A DNA stretch of 47,379 bases from Williamwhitmania taraxaci (GCF_900096565.1 NZ_FMYP01000027.1:1-47379); one strand, 5' to 3'; numbered from the stretch's first letter, positions 1-7,399 are shown. Notes: a model not told the origin generated them from the letters alone. Made by a program: numbers and translations.

Positions 1-336
1 CGATGGCTGGCTGCGCAACCGCCTGCGGTACTGCATTTGGCACCACTGGAAGAAACCTGAACGGAAGCGGAAAAACCTAATTCGGCTGGGAATTGACCAT
101 GATCACGCCTATGCGTGGAGTAGAACGCGAATGGGAGGCTGGGCAGTTGCCCAAAGCCCCATTTTGGGAACCACGATTACCCTTGATCGCTTAGGCAAAA
201 GGGGGTATGAGGCTATGCTTACACATTACGAGAAAATTGCGCCACATCTTAATGAACCGCTGTATACGAGACCCGTACGTACAGTGGTGTGAGAGGTTCT
301 CCCCGTCGGCTTAGCTGGCGGGGCAACCTACTCGAT
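1..336 (+). mobile_element. 3' end of a group II intron with domains V and VI
   Basis: After the maturase core the sequence folds as a domain V-like hairpin at about 256-288: ACCGCTGTAT pairs with ACGTACAGTGGT around an ACGAGACCCGT tip. It is followed by a GTGAGAGG-type linker and a domain VI-like stem (CCCCGTC at 301-307 with GGCGGGG at 317-323). The usual intron end CTACTCGAT finishes at about 336, so the 3' exon begins TAGCAGC. The 5' end and exon 1 are outside the window. The boundary is inferred from the conserved end motif and could be off by a base or two. Confidence 0.75.
2..292 (+). CDS. ltrA: Group II intron reverse transcriptase/maturase, C-terminal part (5' truncated by window edge)
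   Basis: The frame is open from the first bases to TGA at 290-292 and gives 96 residues. It matches the maturase (GIIM/domain X) and C-terminal part of group II intron-encoded proteins: a basic segment with WKKP and KRKNLIRLGI, then AYAWSRTRMGGWAVAQSP and a tail with GY..ML..Y. This protein binds its own intron RNA for splicing and, with its missing upstream reverse transcriptase domain, makes the cDNA used for retrohoming. The end of the frame runs through the RNA domain V hairpin, so the last dozen residues may be RNA-constrained rather than protein-constrained. The start and catalytic YADD box lie outside the window, so whether the element is intact cannot be judged. Family call is secure; intron class is not assigned. 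Confidence 0.85.
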   Translation, partial: DGWLRNRLRYCIWHHWKKPERKRKNLIRLGIDHDHAYAWSRTRMGGWAVAQSPILGTTITLDRLGKRGYEAMLTHYEKIAPHLNEPLYTRPVRTVV

Positions 337-350
337 TAGCAGCTGGGCTT
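337..350 (+). repeat. Left copy of an imperfect inverted repeat flanking the DUF262 gene
   Basis: TAGCAGCTGGGCTT here is matched in inverse orientation by AAGCCTTGCTGCTA at 2181-2194 (12 of 14 positions). The group II intron ends exactly at the outer edge of this copy. The pair brackets the DUF262 gene and may mark cassette or element ends. Confidence 0.5.
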
Positions 351-362
351 TTGTCTGTCGAC

Positions 363-2123
363 TTATTCATTTACTGATTCAATTTCTTCGTCAACTGTCA
401 CAATCGTTTCAGGGCTTTCTTCAGCTCTGTCGCTCCACCAACGTTCAGAACAATAGTCTGCAAGAACTTTTGTCCGTGCTTTTAAATCAACTTTATTAAA
501 TCCTTTACTTGTGTCAATTGATGAACCCAATTTTTTTGTCATAGAAAATAAACTTTTTCCGTAACCTTCAATTTTGTCAATGGTGTTTTTATTTTGAACA
601 CTTGAATTTAGTCCTTTTTCTAAGACAGTTAAGTTTCCGATATTATGCTCATAGTCTATGAAATCTTCTTTATTGTCAAAGCCCAAAGCACTTGGTTCAA
701 AGGTTGGAGTTTGAGAAAGTATATGCTCTATGTTTGGTGACTTACTTACTAATTCTTTCATTTCCTTAATGTCAAATTCTTTGCTATTAAGATGTTCGCA
801 GTAAGTAATGAATATATGGTTTAATGCACGATTGCCATAAATTCCTCTGGACAAGTTTGATTGAAATTCCTCCTTCGGCATCCATCTGTTATTAAACCAT
901 ACAAGTGAATTTTCAATGTCGTCTGCCTTTTTATTGTCAATGTCAAAAACAAGTCTTGATATATCTGCTTTAGGGTCTGTTCCTCTTGTTTTGTAAACTC
1001 TAACTTCAATAAGTTCAACCAAATCAAAGAAGTTAAATTTCTCTCTTCCTTTTACTGAAAGTCCTTGGTCAAGCAATTTAAGTTTTTCTAATTTTATTAT
1101 TAATGGGTAAAGTGTAGCTGACAAGTTAAGGACAACGAATAGCTTAAAGTATTTCGGTTCTGTCTTAGCACGTTCAATTACGTTATTGCAGTTTTGAAAA
1201 AACTCTTTTAAACTTGTAATATAAGAATTGATAAAATTTTCAATTTCAGTATAATTACCATCAGTTCTATGTTTTGTTAATTGGTTTTTTAAATATTGAA
1301 GAACATAGTTTGCTGTTGGGTCGTAATTTTCATTACTGTATGTTACAAAATGGTATCGCATCAAATTGTCCTCATTGAAATCTCTGTTTTTAATTAGGTT
1401 AATTCCTAACTCTTCGCCAAGATGCTTTATGTCGTCATAAATTTCAAAAATGTCACTGAAATGGTCATTGATAGTATTGTCAAGTGTCTTGTCTAAGTAG
1501 CGATTTGAAAAATAGATTAAAAGGCTTTTTGCTTTCTCCATATTTGAAAGCGGTTTTCCTCTGTCGTTAACTGTTTGGAAAATCCTAATTGCATCGCCTT
1601 CTGAATTCTCGACAAACTCCATAACCTCAAGTTTTTCTACTGATTTTAAAAACTTCAATTTGTCGTCTATTTGGTCAACCTTAAAGTTTATTTCTTCAAT
1701 TGCGTCTTTCAAAAATCTTTGACTTTTATTTTGAGGTTCGCCAACTTTCCCTTCAAGTAAATCAATGAAAAATTGTCGGTCTCTGTTTAATGGTGTTATT
1801 CTATATCTGTTATCTTCCTTTAAATAAAAACGTTCGTAATAAGCTGCGTCCTTATCAGATAGTTTCTTGATTAAGGCACTAATTATTAAAGTTGTCGTGG
1901 TAGTTCTTTGTTGTCCGTCAACCACATAAAGTTTTTCATCATCGTCTTCGGATTTTGATAAAACTATTGTCCCGATGTAATGATTGGAGTTAGATTCTAT
2001 TGATTCTATAATGTCGTCAAAAAGGTCTCTAATATTTTGAACTTCCCACGCATATCCTCGTTGGTATTTTGGGATTTCAAAAAAACGTCCGTTGAAAAAG
2101 TCTTTAATTTTAATACTTGCCAT
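363..2123 (-). CDS. DUF262/DUF1524 protein (GmrSD-like, putative anti-phage or modification-dependent nuclease)
   Basis: A 586-residue protein with an N-terminal DUF262 (ParB-like NTPase fold) domain and a C-terminal DUF1524 (HNH-type nuclease) domain. Visible motifs: IPKYQRGYAW near residues 17-26 and VVDGQQRTTT near 68-77, the DUF262 hallmarks; then NIEHILSQ and the HNIGNLT/NSSVQNK block near 475-525, the DUF1524 signature. GmrSD-type proteins of this architecture and length cut modified phage DNA or act in other phage-restriction systems, so defence is a reasonable inference, but no modification partner is visible. The gene is noticeably AT-richer than the chromosomal genes downstream. It is flanked by short inverted repeats, a group II intron on one side and a recombinase stump on the other, all signs of horizontal transfer. 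The ATG at 2121-2123 follows an A/T-rich leader typical of the phylum. Confidence 0.88.
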   Translation of the reverse strand: MASIKIKDFFNGRFFEIPKYQRGYAWEVQNIRDLFDDIIESIESNSNHYIGTIVLSKSEDDDEKLYVVDGQQRTTTTTLIISALIKKLSDKDAAYYERFYLKEDNRYRITPLNRDRQFFIDLLEGKVGEPQNKSQRFLKDAIEEINFKVDQIDDKLKFLKSVEKLEVMEFVENSEGDAIRIFQTVNDRGKPLSNMEKAKSLLIYFSNRYLDKTLDNTINDHFSDIFEIYDDIKHLGEELGINLIKNRDFNEDNLMRYHFVTYSNENYDPTANYVLQYLKNQLTKHRTDGNYTEIENFINSYITSLKEFFQNCNNVIERAKTEPKYFKLFVVLNLSATLYPLIIKLEKLKLLDQGLSVKGREKFNFFDLVELIEVRVYKTRGTDPKADISRLVFDIDNKKADDIENSLVWFNNRWMPKEEFQSNLSRGIYGNRALNHIFITYCEHLNSKEFDIKEMKELVSKSPNIEHILSQTPTFEPSALGFDNKEDFIDYEHNIGNLTVLEKGLNSSVQNKNTIDKIEGYGKSLFSMTKKLGSSIDTSKGFNKVDLKARTKVLADYCSERWWSDRAEESPETIVTVDEEIESVNE

Positions 2124-2180
2124 TTTATTTTATTTTAGTGTTATGTTATTAATGTCGTGTTGTCGGTTGTGTGTCGTGGT

Positions 2181-2196
2181 AAGCCTTGCTGCTAAC
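2181..2196 (-). repeat. Right copy of the inverted repeat flanking the DUF262 gene
   Basis: Reads GTTAGCAGCAAGGCTT on the minus strand, about 57 nt upstream of the DUF262 start codon. It is the inverse partner of the copy at 337-350. The GTTAGC core resembles integron attC/attI simple sites (GTTRRRY), but the match is not exact. Confidence 0.5.
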
Positions 2197-2206
2197 TCGT
2201 TTATAT

Positions 2207-2253
2207 GTGTGATAAAATCACACAATACATGCCCTATTGGTATGTATTGTGTG
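2207..2253. repeat. Two overlapping palindromes
   Basis: GTGTGAT-AAA-ATCACAC at 2207-2223 is a perfect 7-bp palindrome. Its right arm is also the start of a second, longer palindrome at 2219-2253 (CACACAATACAT pairing with ATGTATTGTGTG around a loop near GCCCTATTGGT). The two stems share CACAC and cannot both form. They sit between the recombinase stump and the repeat-bounded DUF262 gene, so a recombination site or a terminator are both possible. Confidence 0.55.
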
Positions 2254-2289
2254 AAAAACCTACACAATATACAAATATAAAAATCTTTA

Positions 2290-2442
2290 TCACAAGTCAT
2301 CAAAAGGTGAGCGAATTTTTTTCAGGCCTATTGTGCTTACATGCGTGTATATTTCCGTGGTTTTGCTGCTCTTGTGCCCTAGCAACTCCTGTATATAACG
2401 CAAGTGGGTGTCTGCCGCCAGCAAATGGGTGGTGGGTAAGCG
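2290..2442 (-). pseudogene. C-terminal remnant of a tyrosine recombinase/integrase
   Basis: Reading the minus strand from about 2442 to a TGA at 2290-2292 gives some 50 residues that match the end of Bacteroidota site-specific tyrosine recombinases: [20 protein letters not shown], then [12 protein letters not shown] and a tail ending IRSPFDDL. This holds the LLGH/K and the catalytic tyrosine (IYTHV) segments; the catalytic HxxR box and everything upstream are gone, with a stop codon just upstream in frame. The fragment points towards the DUF262 gene. It is most likely the leftover integration enzyme of the element that brought that gene in. No functional product is expected. Confidence 0.8.
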
Positions 2443-2499
2443 AAATCAACAATTAAACCTATTCTGCGTTAATCGGTATGTGTAATAATTTGTGCGTTA

Positions 2500-2745
2500 A
2501 TGAGCAGGCGAAACCTAAAGGAGGTTGCACAGCTATTTTTAAAGCTAGGCGTTATTGGCTTCGGCGGACCGGCCGCCCACGTGGCTATGATGCGCGAGGA
2601 GGTGGTGAGCAAGCGGAAATGGTTGGATGAGCAGCATTTCCTCGATTTAGTTGGTGCCACCAACCTAATTCCCGGCCCCAATAGCACGGAAATGGCAATG
2701 CATATAGGGCACGAGCGAGGTGGGTGGAGAGGGGAGTTTCTTTAA
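2500..2745 (+). pseudogene. chrA: Chromate transporter (CHR family), N-terminal fragment
   Basis: About 76 residues match the start of the CHR/ChrA family: LFLKLGVIGFGGPAAHVAMM, a RKWLDEQHFLDLVG segment and the NLIPGPNSTEMA motif. The match stops abruptly after HIGHERGGWRG, where the frame runs into unrelated sequence and ends at 2743-2745. Full-length proteins have one or two CHR domains of about 180-200 residues each, so this is a truncated remnant. It adjoins a recombinase stump and other debris, which suggests that insertion and deletion events destroyed it. Confidence 0.8.
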
Positions 2746-2867
2746 TACGATTTTTGTCTCTAGGTCAAACTTTAAAGGGAGTTCAGTCAAAACCCACTTC
2801 TTGCATTTCATTATGTAAAGTATTTACGTATTTCTTTACAAGTATACATTCTTTTGTAAAGGAAATG

Positions 2868-3020
2868 TTACTTGCTTACAGCACGAATATCGGGGCTACC
2901 GCATTTGGGGCAAGTCTCTACCACATCGGAACCCATGCAGGTTTCTACGGTATCGGTTTCGAGCAGGTGGGCGGCTCCCTCCCATCCGCAGCTGCGGCAT
3001 TTGTATACGACTTCGTTCAT
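2868..3020 (-). CDS. Small zinc-ribbon protein (50 aa)
   Basis: ATG at 3018-3020 to TAA at 2868-2870 encodes 50 residues: MNEVVYKCRSCGWEG, an acidic middle, then ETCPKCGSPDIRAVSK. The two CxxC pairs (C8/C11 and C37/C40), the second in a CPKCGS context, are a classic zinc ribbon of the FmdB/rubredoxin-like kind. Such small proteins are widespread in anaerobic bacteria; their functions are mostly unknown. An 8-bp inverted repeat (CTTTACAA at 2834-2841 with TTGTAAAG at 2854-2861) lies just past the stop and may act as a terminator. The gene is isolated inside decayed sequence, but the cysteine spacing argues that it is real. Upstream ribosome-binding signal is weak. Confidence 0.7.
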   Translation of the reverse strand: MNEVVYKCRSCGWEGAAHLLETDTVETCMGSDVVETCPKCGSPDIRAVSK

Positions 3021-3029
3021 ACAGGTTCC

Positions 3030-3215
3030 GATATTGTTTGGGTTGCTAAGATAGGGAAGAATTTAGGGAATAGAATGATGGCTAATGGATGTATTCTGTC
3101 CACAGCGTTACTATTCAACCACGCCGTGGTAGTAGCAAGAGTGTTACCAACAACCCCACATTTCATGTGGGGCTATTCGTATTTAATCCCTCTGGGATAA
3201 TAACTGCTATGGGAT
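3030..3215. repeat. Intergenic stretch with hairpin; possible dispersed repeat
   Basis: No convincing gene. It contains a perfect 8-bp hairpin (CCCCACAT-TTC-ATGTGGGG at 3154-3172) followed by a GGCTATTCGTATTTAATCCC-type tail. The style resembles non-coding repeated elements I associate with Bacteroidota genomes, but that is from memory and needs a genome-wide search. Confidence 0.3.
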
Positions 3216-3247
3216 AGTATTGTAGGGTATACGTTAAGTGTTTATTC

Positions 3248-3280
3248 AAAAAAAACGCCCGAAGAACGAATCCCTCGGGC
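3248..3280 (-). terminator. Rho-independent terminator after the MATE gene
   Basis: On the minus strand, GCCCGA (3275-3280) pairs with TCGGGC (3257-3262), followed by a run of eight T (3248-3255). It lies about 80 nt past the MATE stop codon. The complementary strand also ends in TTTTC, so weak bidirectional action is possible. Confidence 0.8.
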
Positions 3281-3359
3281 ATTTTCACCTAACACCTAAC
3301 ACTAAACCTAATAAAAAACACTAAACCTAAAAAACTATCTAAACCTAAATTACAATTCG

Positions 3360-4787
3360 CTATTCGATGGTTCCTTCAATATCCGACTGCCGCATACGGT
3401 TTGGAAGGAACTGAAAAAACAATTTTTGTGGTAGGGTGAGCTTCTGGCGTTCGATGGGTAGCCTCAACAAAAAGAAGGCAAACCAAACAAACAGCACAAC
3501 ACCCTTTATCATGCTGGAGGCGCTGATGCTCCACCACGCGCCAGCCAAACCAATGGTAGCCGTAAGCGCAATGGCAGCAGGAACTCGAAGCCCGGTAAAC
3601 ACAATACCCACAATGGATGGCGGCATTGTTTTGCCGGTTCCATTGAACGCGCCGGCAGTAATAATTTCGAGTATCATAAAGAGCTGAGAAGCTCCAAGTA
3701 TTTGCAGATAGATACCCCCTTCGCGCATAGCTTCGGGTTCGGGGATAAACCAGCCGAAGATGGTTTCGCCAAAGAATACAAAAGCTACGGTAGTGAATAC
3801 ACCAAAGATCATGGTGATGCCAAGGGTGGTGTAGTAAGCCTGACGGATTCGACCAAATTGATTTGCACCATAGTTTTGGCCAATAAAGCTGGCCAGTGCA
3901 GTGGCAAAACCACTTGCAGTCATCCATGAGATGGCTTCGATTTGCGCTCCCACGCTTTGCACGGCAACGGCTAAATCGCCAAATTGGGTAACGATGCGGG
4001 CAATGTTCATTGCAAAGATGGCAAACAACCCACTCTGAAGGGTAACGGGCAATCCTACCTTAAACACCTGCTTTGTTACATCTTTTAACAGTGCAAACTT
4101 CTTAAATATGAAAGGGAATGGCGATTTTGTATCGGATAGGTTGATGACAAAGATGAGCGTTACAATGGCCTGCGATATAACGGTGGCAATGGCGGCTCCG
4201 GCTACTTCCAACCGAGGAAACGGTCCCATACCATATATAAGGACAGGATCGAGTAGGATATTTACTGCCAATCCAATTGCATTCGCGTAGAAGGGTATTC
4301 TTGATTTACCCGTTCCATTGTATATTCCGGAAAAGGTGGAGTTGAGGAAGGTAAAGAGCATTCCCATTGCAATAATCTGCAGATACGAAATACCCTTGGC
4401 CACAACAGCCGCATCCTTAAACCCAAAGAATCCTATCAGTTGCTTGCTAAATACAAGAAGTAAAACACCGTAAATAATGGATACAACTATTGCGATAACC
4501 ATTGCATGGGAAGCAAAGAATGATGCTCGTTGATTATCCTTTGCTCCAAGGCTTTGAGAGATACCAACTTCGGCACCTACTTTTGTGGTATAGACTAAGG
4601 AGTTTCCCAACCACAAAAAGAATCCTGCTGCTCCAACCGCTGCTGCGGCTTGACTACCAACGTGACCAATCCAGATCATGTCGGTCATATTATAAGCCAT
4701 TTGAATGAAGGCCGTTCCCATAATGGGTAGGGCGAGCATTACAATTTGGCGAACAATGCCACCTGTGGTAAAATCTTTTGCAGTCAC
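3360..4787 (-). CDS. MATE family efflux transporter
   Basis: A 475-residue protein with about 12 hydrophobic segments and the usual MATE opening: KDFTTGGIVRQIVMLALPIM, then QMAYNMTDMIWIGHVGS. MATE proteins export drugs or metabolites in exchange for Na+ or H+ across the inner membrane. Length matches the family (440-480). The start chosen is GTG at 4785-4787, because it puts the conserved KDFT-G motif at the N-terminus; the frame stays open further upstream but has no ATG. The gene is monocistronic with its own terminator and a candidate promoter about 100 nt upstream. Substrate cannot be predicted. Confidence 0.9.
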   Translation of the reverse strand: MTAKDFTTGGIVRQIVMLALPIMGTAFIQMAYNMTDMIWIGHVGSQAAAAVGAAGFFLWLGNSLVYTTKVGAEVGISQSLGAKDNQRASFFASHAMVIAIVVSIIYGVLLLVFSKQLIGFFGFKDAAVVAKGISYLQIIAMGMLFTFLNSTFSGIYNGTGKSRIPFYANAIGLAVNILLDPVLIYGMGPFPRLEVAGAAIATVISQAIVTLIFVINLSDTKSPFPFIFKKFALLKDVTKQVFKVGLPVTLQSGLFAIFAMNIARIVTQFGDLAVAVQSVGAQIEAISWMTASGFATALASFIGQNYGANQFGRIRQAYYTTLGITMIFGVFTTVAFVFFGETIFGWFIPEPEAMREGGIYLQILGASQLFMILEIITAGAFNGTGKTMPPSIVGIVFTGLRVPAAIALTATIGLAGAWWSISASSMIKGVVLFVWFAFFLLRLPIERQKLTLPQKLFFQFLPNRMRQSDIEGTIE

Positions 4788-4885
4788 TATTCTTTTTCTA
4801 TTTATAACGAAGCCGTCTGATAAAAAGGCTAGAGCATTGGATGTAAAAGCGTTTTGCTCGCGTACTTCACTAATAATTGGGGGTG

Positions 4886-4914
4886 CAAAAGTAAATATTA
4901 ATTATTATTTCAAT
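4886..4914 (-). promoter_or_regulatory. Candidate Bacteroidota promoter for the MATE gene
   Basis: On the minus strand, a perfect TAnnTTTG element (TACTTTTG, 4886-4893) lies 17 nt downstream of a TTG (4911-4913). Spacing is slightly short of the usual 19 or so. The rest of the 4788-5125 intergenic region shows nothing else convincing. Confidence 0.35.
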
Positions 4915-5071
4915 GCATATACTACAATTTTTTTTCAACAAAAGCATATTGGCATTACGGTTCAGTCTGTTACAAAAAAGTGAAAGGTGAAAGGTAATAG
5001 TTGGGCTATACGTCTGTGGTAAATTAACACAGGCATCATTGTCATGATTTCCTATCCAACTATGTTGCCTA

Positions 5072-5104
5072 TTTGTTGATGTTGCAGAAAAAGCGTAATC
5101 TTTG
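5072..5104 (+). promoter_or_regulatory. Candidate promoter for the 5126 gene
   Basis: TTTG at 5072-5075 and TAATCTTTG at 5096-5104 separated by 20 nt. The -7 box has one extra base compared with TAnnTTTG, so this is tentative. Transcription would start close to the ATG at 5126. Confidence 0.3.
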
Positions 5105-5125
5105 TGTTTAAATAGAGATTAAATC

Positions 5126-6301
5126 ATGAGCGCGAAGAGCATCAATCGAATAGTTGGGTTTCTTTTTTTGTCCATCAATGGACTCTTTCTTATAAAGTAC
5201 GCCGAAGGGGTAACCCCTATTAACTCCTATATGATAGGAATGGCCTATATGCTCATTTCTGGAATACTCCTAGCCTTTCTCGGTAAGGTTTTGCCTCGTC
5301 TCCCCTATTCCGCTCGAATGGGAAAGGTATTACTGGGAGGTGTGCTTATGGTCTTTATCGGTTTGGGATTATTTCTACTACATAAGATAGATCCCTACCA
5401 AGTAAAGGTTGATCGCTGGTCGGCAATCCACAACTTTCTGGCGCTAATGTTCGATGGAAAGTTCCCCTACGATGCCGTTACACATTGTGGTCAGTATGCC
5501 TCGCCCTTTCCAGTCTGGATTGCACTCCATATACCCGCCTATTTTCTGGGGGATGTGGGCTACTCCCAAATCTTCTTTTTTGTGGGCACTGTGATTGCAA
5601 TTGGTACGCTAACCAAGAATGTTAAAATCGCGCTGCTGTTCTGCCTGCTGATGATGGCGTCGCCTGCCTTTTGGTATGAGTTAGCCGTTCGCAGCGATTT
5701 CATGAGCAATATGATGCTGGCCCTTATATTAATTCTTTTCCTTCACTATAAAGAGATTAATCTGACAAATGCACCCTACACGGTTGCAGTTCTGGTTGGG
5801 CTTATCTTTTCTACTCGGCTTTTGATAGCAATTCCGCTGATCGTATTTCTCTTTTCCGATGCGTGGCAGCTTCGAAACGATATGAAAAGAATATTTACCA
5901 TTTCGATGCTGGCACTTGGCGTTTTTGGGTTATCCTTCCTACCCTTTATTCTTTGGGATTTTCAACATCTGGCCTTTCTCAAGCATAACCCATTTATTCT
6001 CCAAACCAACAAGATGGACCTATGGCTGGTAATCTTAGGCTTAACCCTAGCGATGGTGGCCTCCCTTTATGCGAAGAGGTTACTCAGCGTTTTTACAGGG
6101 ATTGCCCTTTCGCTTGGAGTAATGATGCTCGTATACTTAGTTGAAAACTCGCTGGAGGATAGCTGGAACTTTGCAGTATTTGGCAACGGAATTGATTTGG
6201 CATATATAGCCAGTGCGCTCCCATTTGCTGCATTTGCTTTGGCAATGAAGGCTGCAAGCAATACGGAAAAAGGAAAACAGAAGAATTGGGCTAAGTTCTA
6301 A
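5126..6301 (+). CDS. Polytopic membrane protein, possibly a GT-C type glycosyltransferase
   Basis: A 391-residue protein with roughly ten hydrophobic helices. The only longer hydrophilic loop early in the protein (residues about 92-125: HKIDPYQVKVDRWSAIHNF, then LMFDGKFPYDAVTHCGQY) contains an Asp-Arg pair and an FPY motif, and is followed by alternating helices. This layout is similar to GT-C fold sugar transferases that use polyprenyl-phosphate sugars, where an acidic residue in the first extracytoplasmic loop is catalytic. That is inference from topology only; I do not recognise the family by sequence. It stands alone between the MATE gene and a non-coding stretch, so context gives no help. 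Confidence 0.6.
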   Translation: MSAKSINRIVGFLFLSINGLFLIKYAEGVTPINSYMIGMAYMLISGILLAFLGKVLPRLPYSARMGKVLLGGVLMVFIGLGLFLLHKIDPYQVKVDRWSAIHNFLALMFDGKFPYDAVTHCGQYASPFPVWIALHIPAYFLGDVGYSQIFFFVGTVIAIGTLTKNVKIALLFCLLMMASPAFWYELAVRSDFMSNMMLALILILFLHYKEINLTNAPYTVAVLVGLIFSTRLLIAIPLIVFLFSDAWQLRNDMKRIFTISMLALGVFGLSFLPFILWDFQHLAFLKHNPFILQTNKMDLWLVILGLTLAMVASLYAKRLLSVFTGIALSLGVMMLVYLVENSLEDSWNFAVFGNGIDLAYIASALPFAAFALAMKAASNTEKGKQKNWAKF

Positions 6302-6329
6302 TATAAACAGTAAAACAAGTTTGATTCGC

Positions 6330-6560
6330 GGACAAAAAGATTGATCGCCGCTACGCGGCATTTCTCCTTTTTCTTTTCCCTTGATGGAAAAGAAACAAAA
6401 GATCAAGCCTTGCCTGCTCGCCGACCCTTTACGGCCTTGCGAGCTAAAACGGCGGAGCTCGCTGCGCTCGAACAGCCACCGTTTTTACGCTCCCTTCGAC
6501 CTAAGGGGCCCCGGCTGCGCAGGCTATGGCAATCCGGCTGCAACATGCAAGGCATTTTAC
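6330..6560. repeat. GC-rich intergenic element, likely dispersed repeat
   Basis: A GC-rich block with several inverted repeats: GCCGCTACGCGGC at its left end, a CTTTTTCTTTTCC arm facing GGAAAAGAAACAAAAG, and GGAGCTCGCTGCGCTCG-like segments. Both strands show long frames with unnatural, Arg/Leu/Pro-rich translations containing DGKETKDQA and RPFTALRAKTAELA. I recall similar translations in spurious hypothetical proteins from many Bacteroidota genomes, which fits a dispersed non-coding element. 6561-6924 shows nothing I can assign. Confidence 0.45.
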
Positions 6561-6924
6561 ATAAATCCACCCCTAGGGTTTAGAAGTGATGGAGTTGCTT
6601 TCCTTCAGGAAGTTCATTTGGCTGCCCTTAATTTGTATAAAAAAGGAAAATACTTTAGAATAATGGTGCGCAGCGCTGGCCTATGAACCATCAATTATGA
6701 ATAAACCGAAGTAAAGTGTAAAATGCTGCAATTACTAGAGCTTAGCTAAGAATTGAAATATACTAGCACTGAATTTTCGCCGAATGGCGTTGGCTTATAT
6801 GCTATAGCATGTCACTACATAGTGCTGCCGAGAATCAATATGCTGGCATGTTGTAGGTGCACTCGGTGGCTCAGTGTTTCATTTATTGTTGTGCCAATTG
6901 CTTACACAAAAATTCGTTTAAGCC

Positions 6925-7125
6925 TTACTCCTCCTCCAGTATCTCCTGAACCCGTCCAACCTCTCCACTTTCGAGGCGCACCTTAATTCCACGCGAATGT
7001 GTAGGTGAGCTGGTAAGTATTTTCTCCACTACGCCTTCGGTGAGCTCCCCGCTTCGCTGATCCTTCTTGAGCACGATATTCACCAGTATTCCCGGTTTTA
7101 TGTTTGATCGTTTCGTTCCGTCCAT
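6925..7125 (-). CDS. ywbE: YwbE family protein (DUF2196)
   Basis: A 66-residue protein that matches the whole length of the YwbE/DUF2196 family: MDGTKRSNIKPG, IVLKKDQRSGELTEGVVEKI, SRGIKVRLESGEVGRVQEI. The family is small, soluble and widely distributed in Firmicutes and Bacteroidota. Its function is unknown; the fold is thought to be a small beta barrel. It is transcribed divergently from the lysC leader. Start ATG at 7123-7125 gives the canonical N-terminus. Confidence 0.9.
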   Translation of the reverse strand: MDGTKRSNIKPGILVNIVLKKDQRSGELTEGVVEKILTSSPTHSRGIKVRLESGEVGRVQEILEEE

Positions 7126-7273
7126 ATTTTTTTTGTGGCAAAACTAATGGCTTTTTATCAATATCCATAAGGAAAAAGCTATTCAAGGAGAATTGGTTAC
7201 AGAAAAATATATTTTCGAAGATATCTCTACGAATAAAAAAAACACTATTATTGCATTGCAAAAAAAGCAAAAG

Positions 7274-7399
7274 ATGCACCAACTACAGAATAAGCGCACC
7301 ACAATGCAGGCCATTATGCAAACCAAACGCATGATGACTAAAGCCATGTACATGTGGATGAAACGCGAGAAAAACTGTAGGCACGGTGTATTGAGTTGA
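7274..7399 (+). CDS. Putative Met/Thr/Lys-rich leader peptide of the lysC-lysA operon
   Basis: A 41-codon frame from ATG at 7274 to TGA at 7397-7399, about 80 nt before lysC. Eight Met, four Thr and five Lys codons occur, with the densest cluster (residues 20-30: MMTKAMYMWMK) just before the segment that can pair with the terminator arm. Met, Thr and Lys are all end products of the aspartokinase pathway, so slow translation of these codons could report their supply. The final codons (residues 34-37) overlap the first pairing segment. The frame extends upstream to a TTG at 7193 preceded by AAGGAG, but the ATG start is more likely. I infer a regulatory, not a functional, peptide. Confidence 0.6.
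   Translation: MHQLQNKRTTMQAIMQTKRMMTKAMYMWMKREKNCRHGVLS

Noticed and set aside
3017-3166. A 49-residue minus-strand frame starting inside the 3154-3172 hairpin and overlapping the zinc-ribbon ATG by a few bases.
   Set aside because: Composition looks non-coding, no family resemblance, and its start is buried in a hairpin; more likely part of an intergenic repeat.
6341-6686. Two long plus-strand frames in the GC-rich intergenic block.
   Set aside because: Arg/Leu/Pro-rich translations, overlapping in different phases over palindromic DNA; resemble spurious products of a non-coding repeat.
7193-7273. Extension of the lysC leader frame to a TTG preceded by AAGGAG.
   Set aside because: Extended part has no Met/Thr enrichment, and the phylum rarely depends on such signals; the ATG at 7274 gives a tighter leader.
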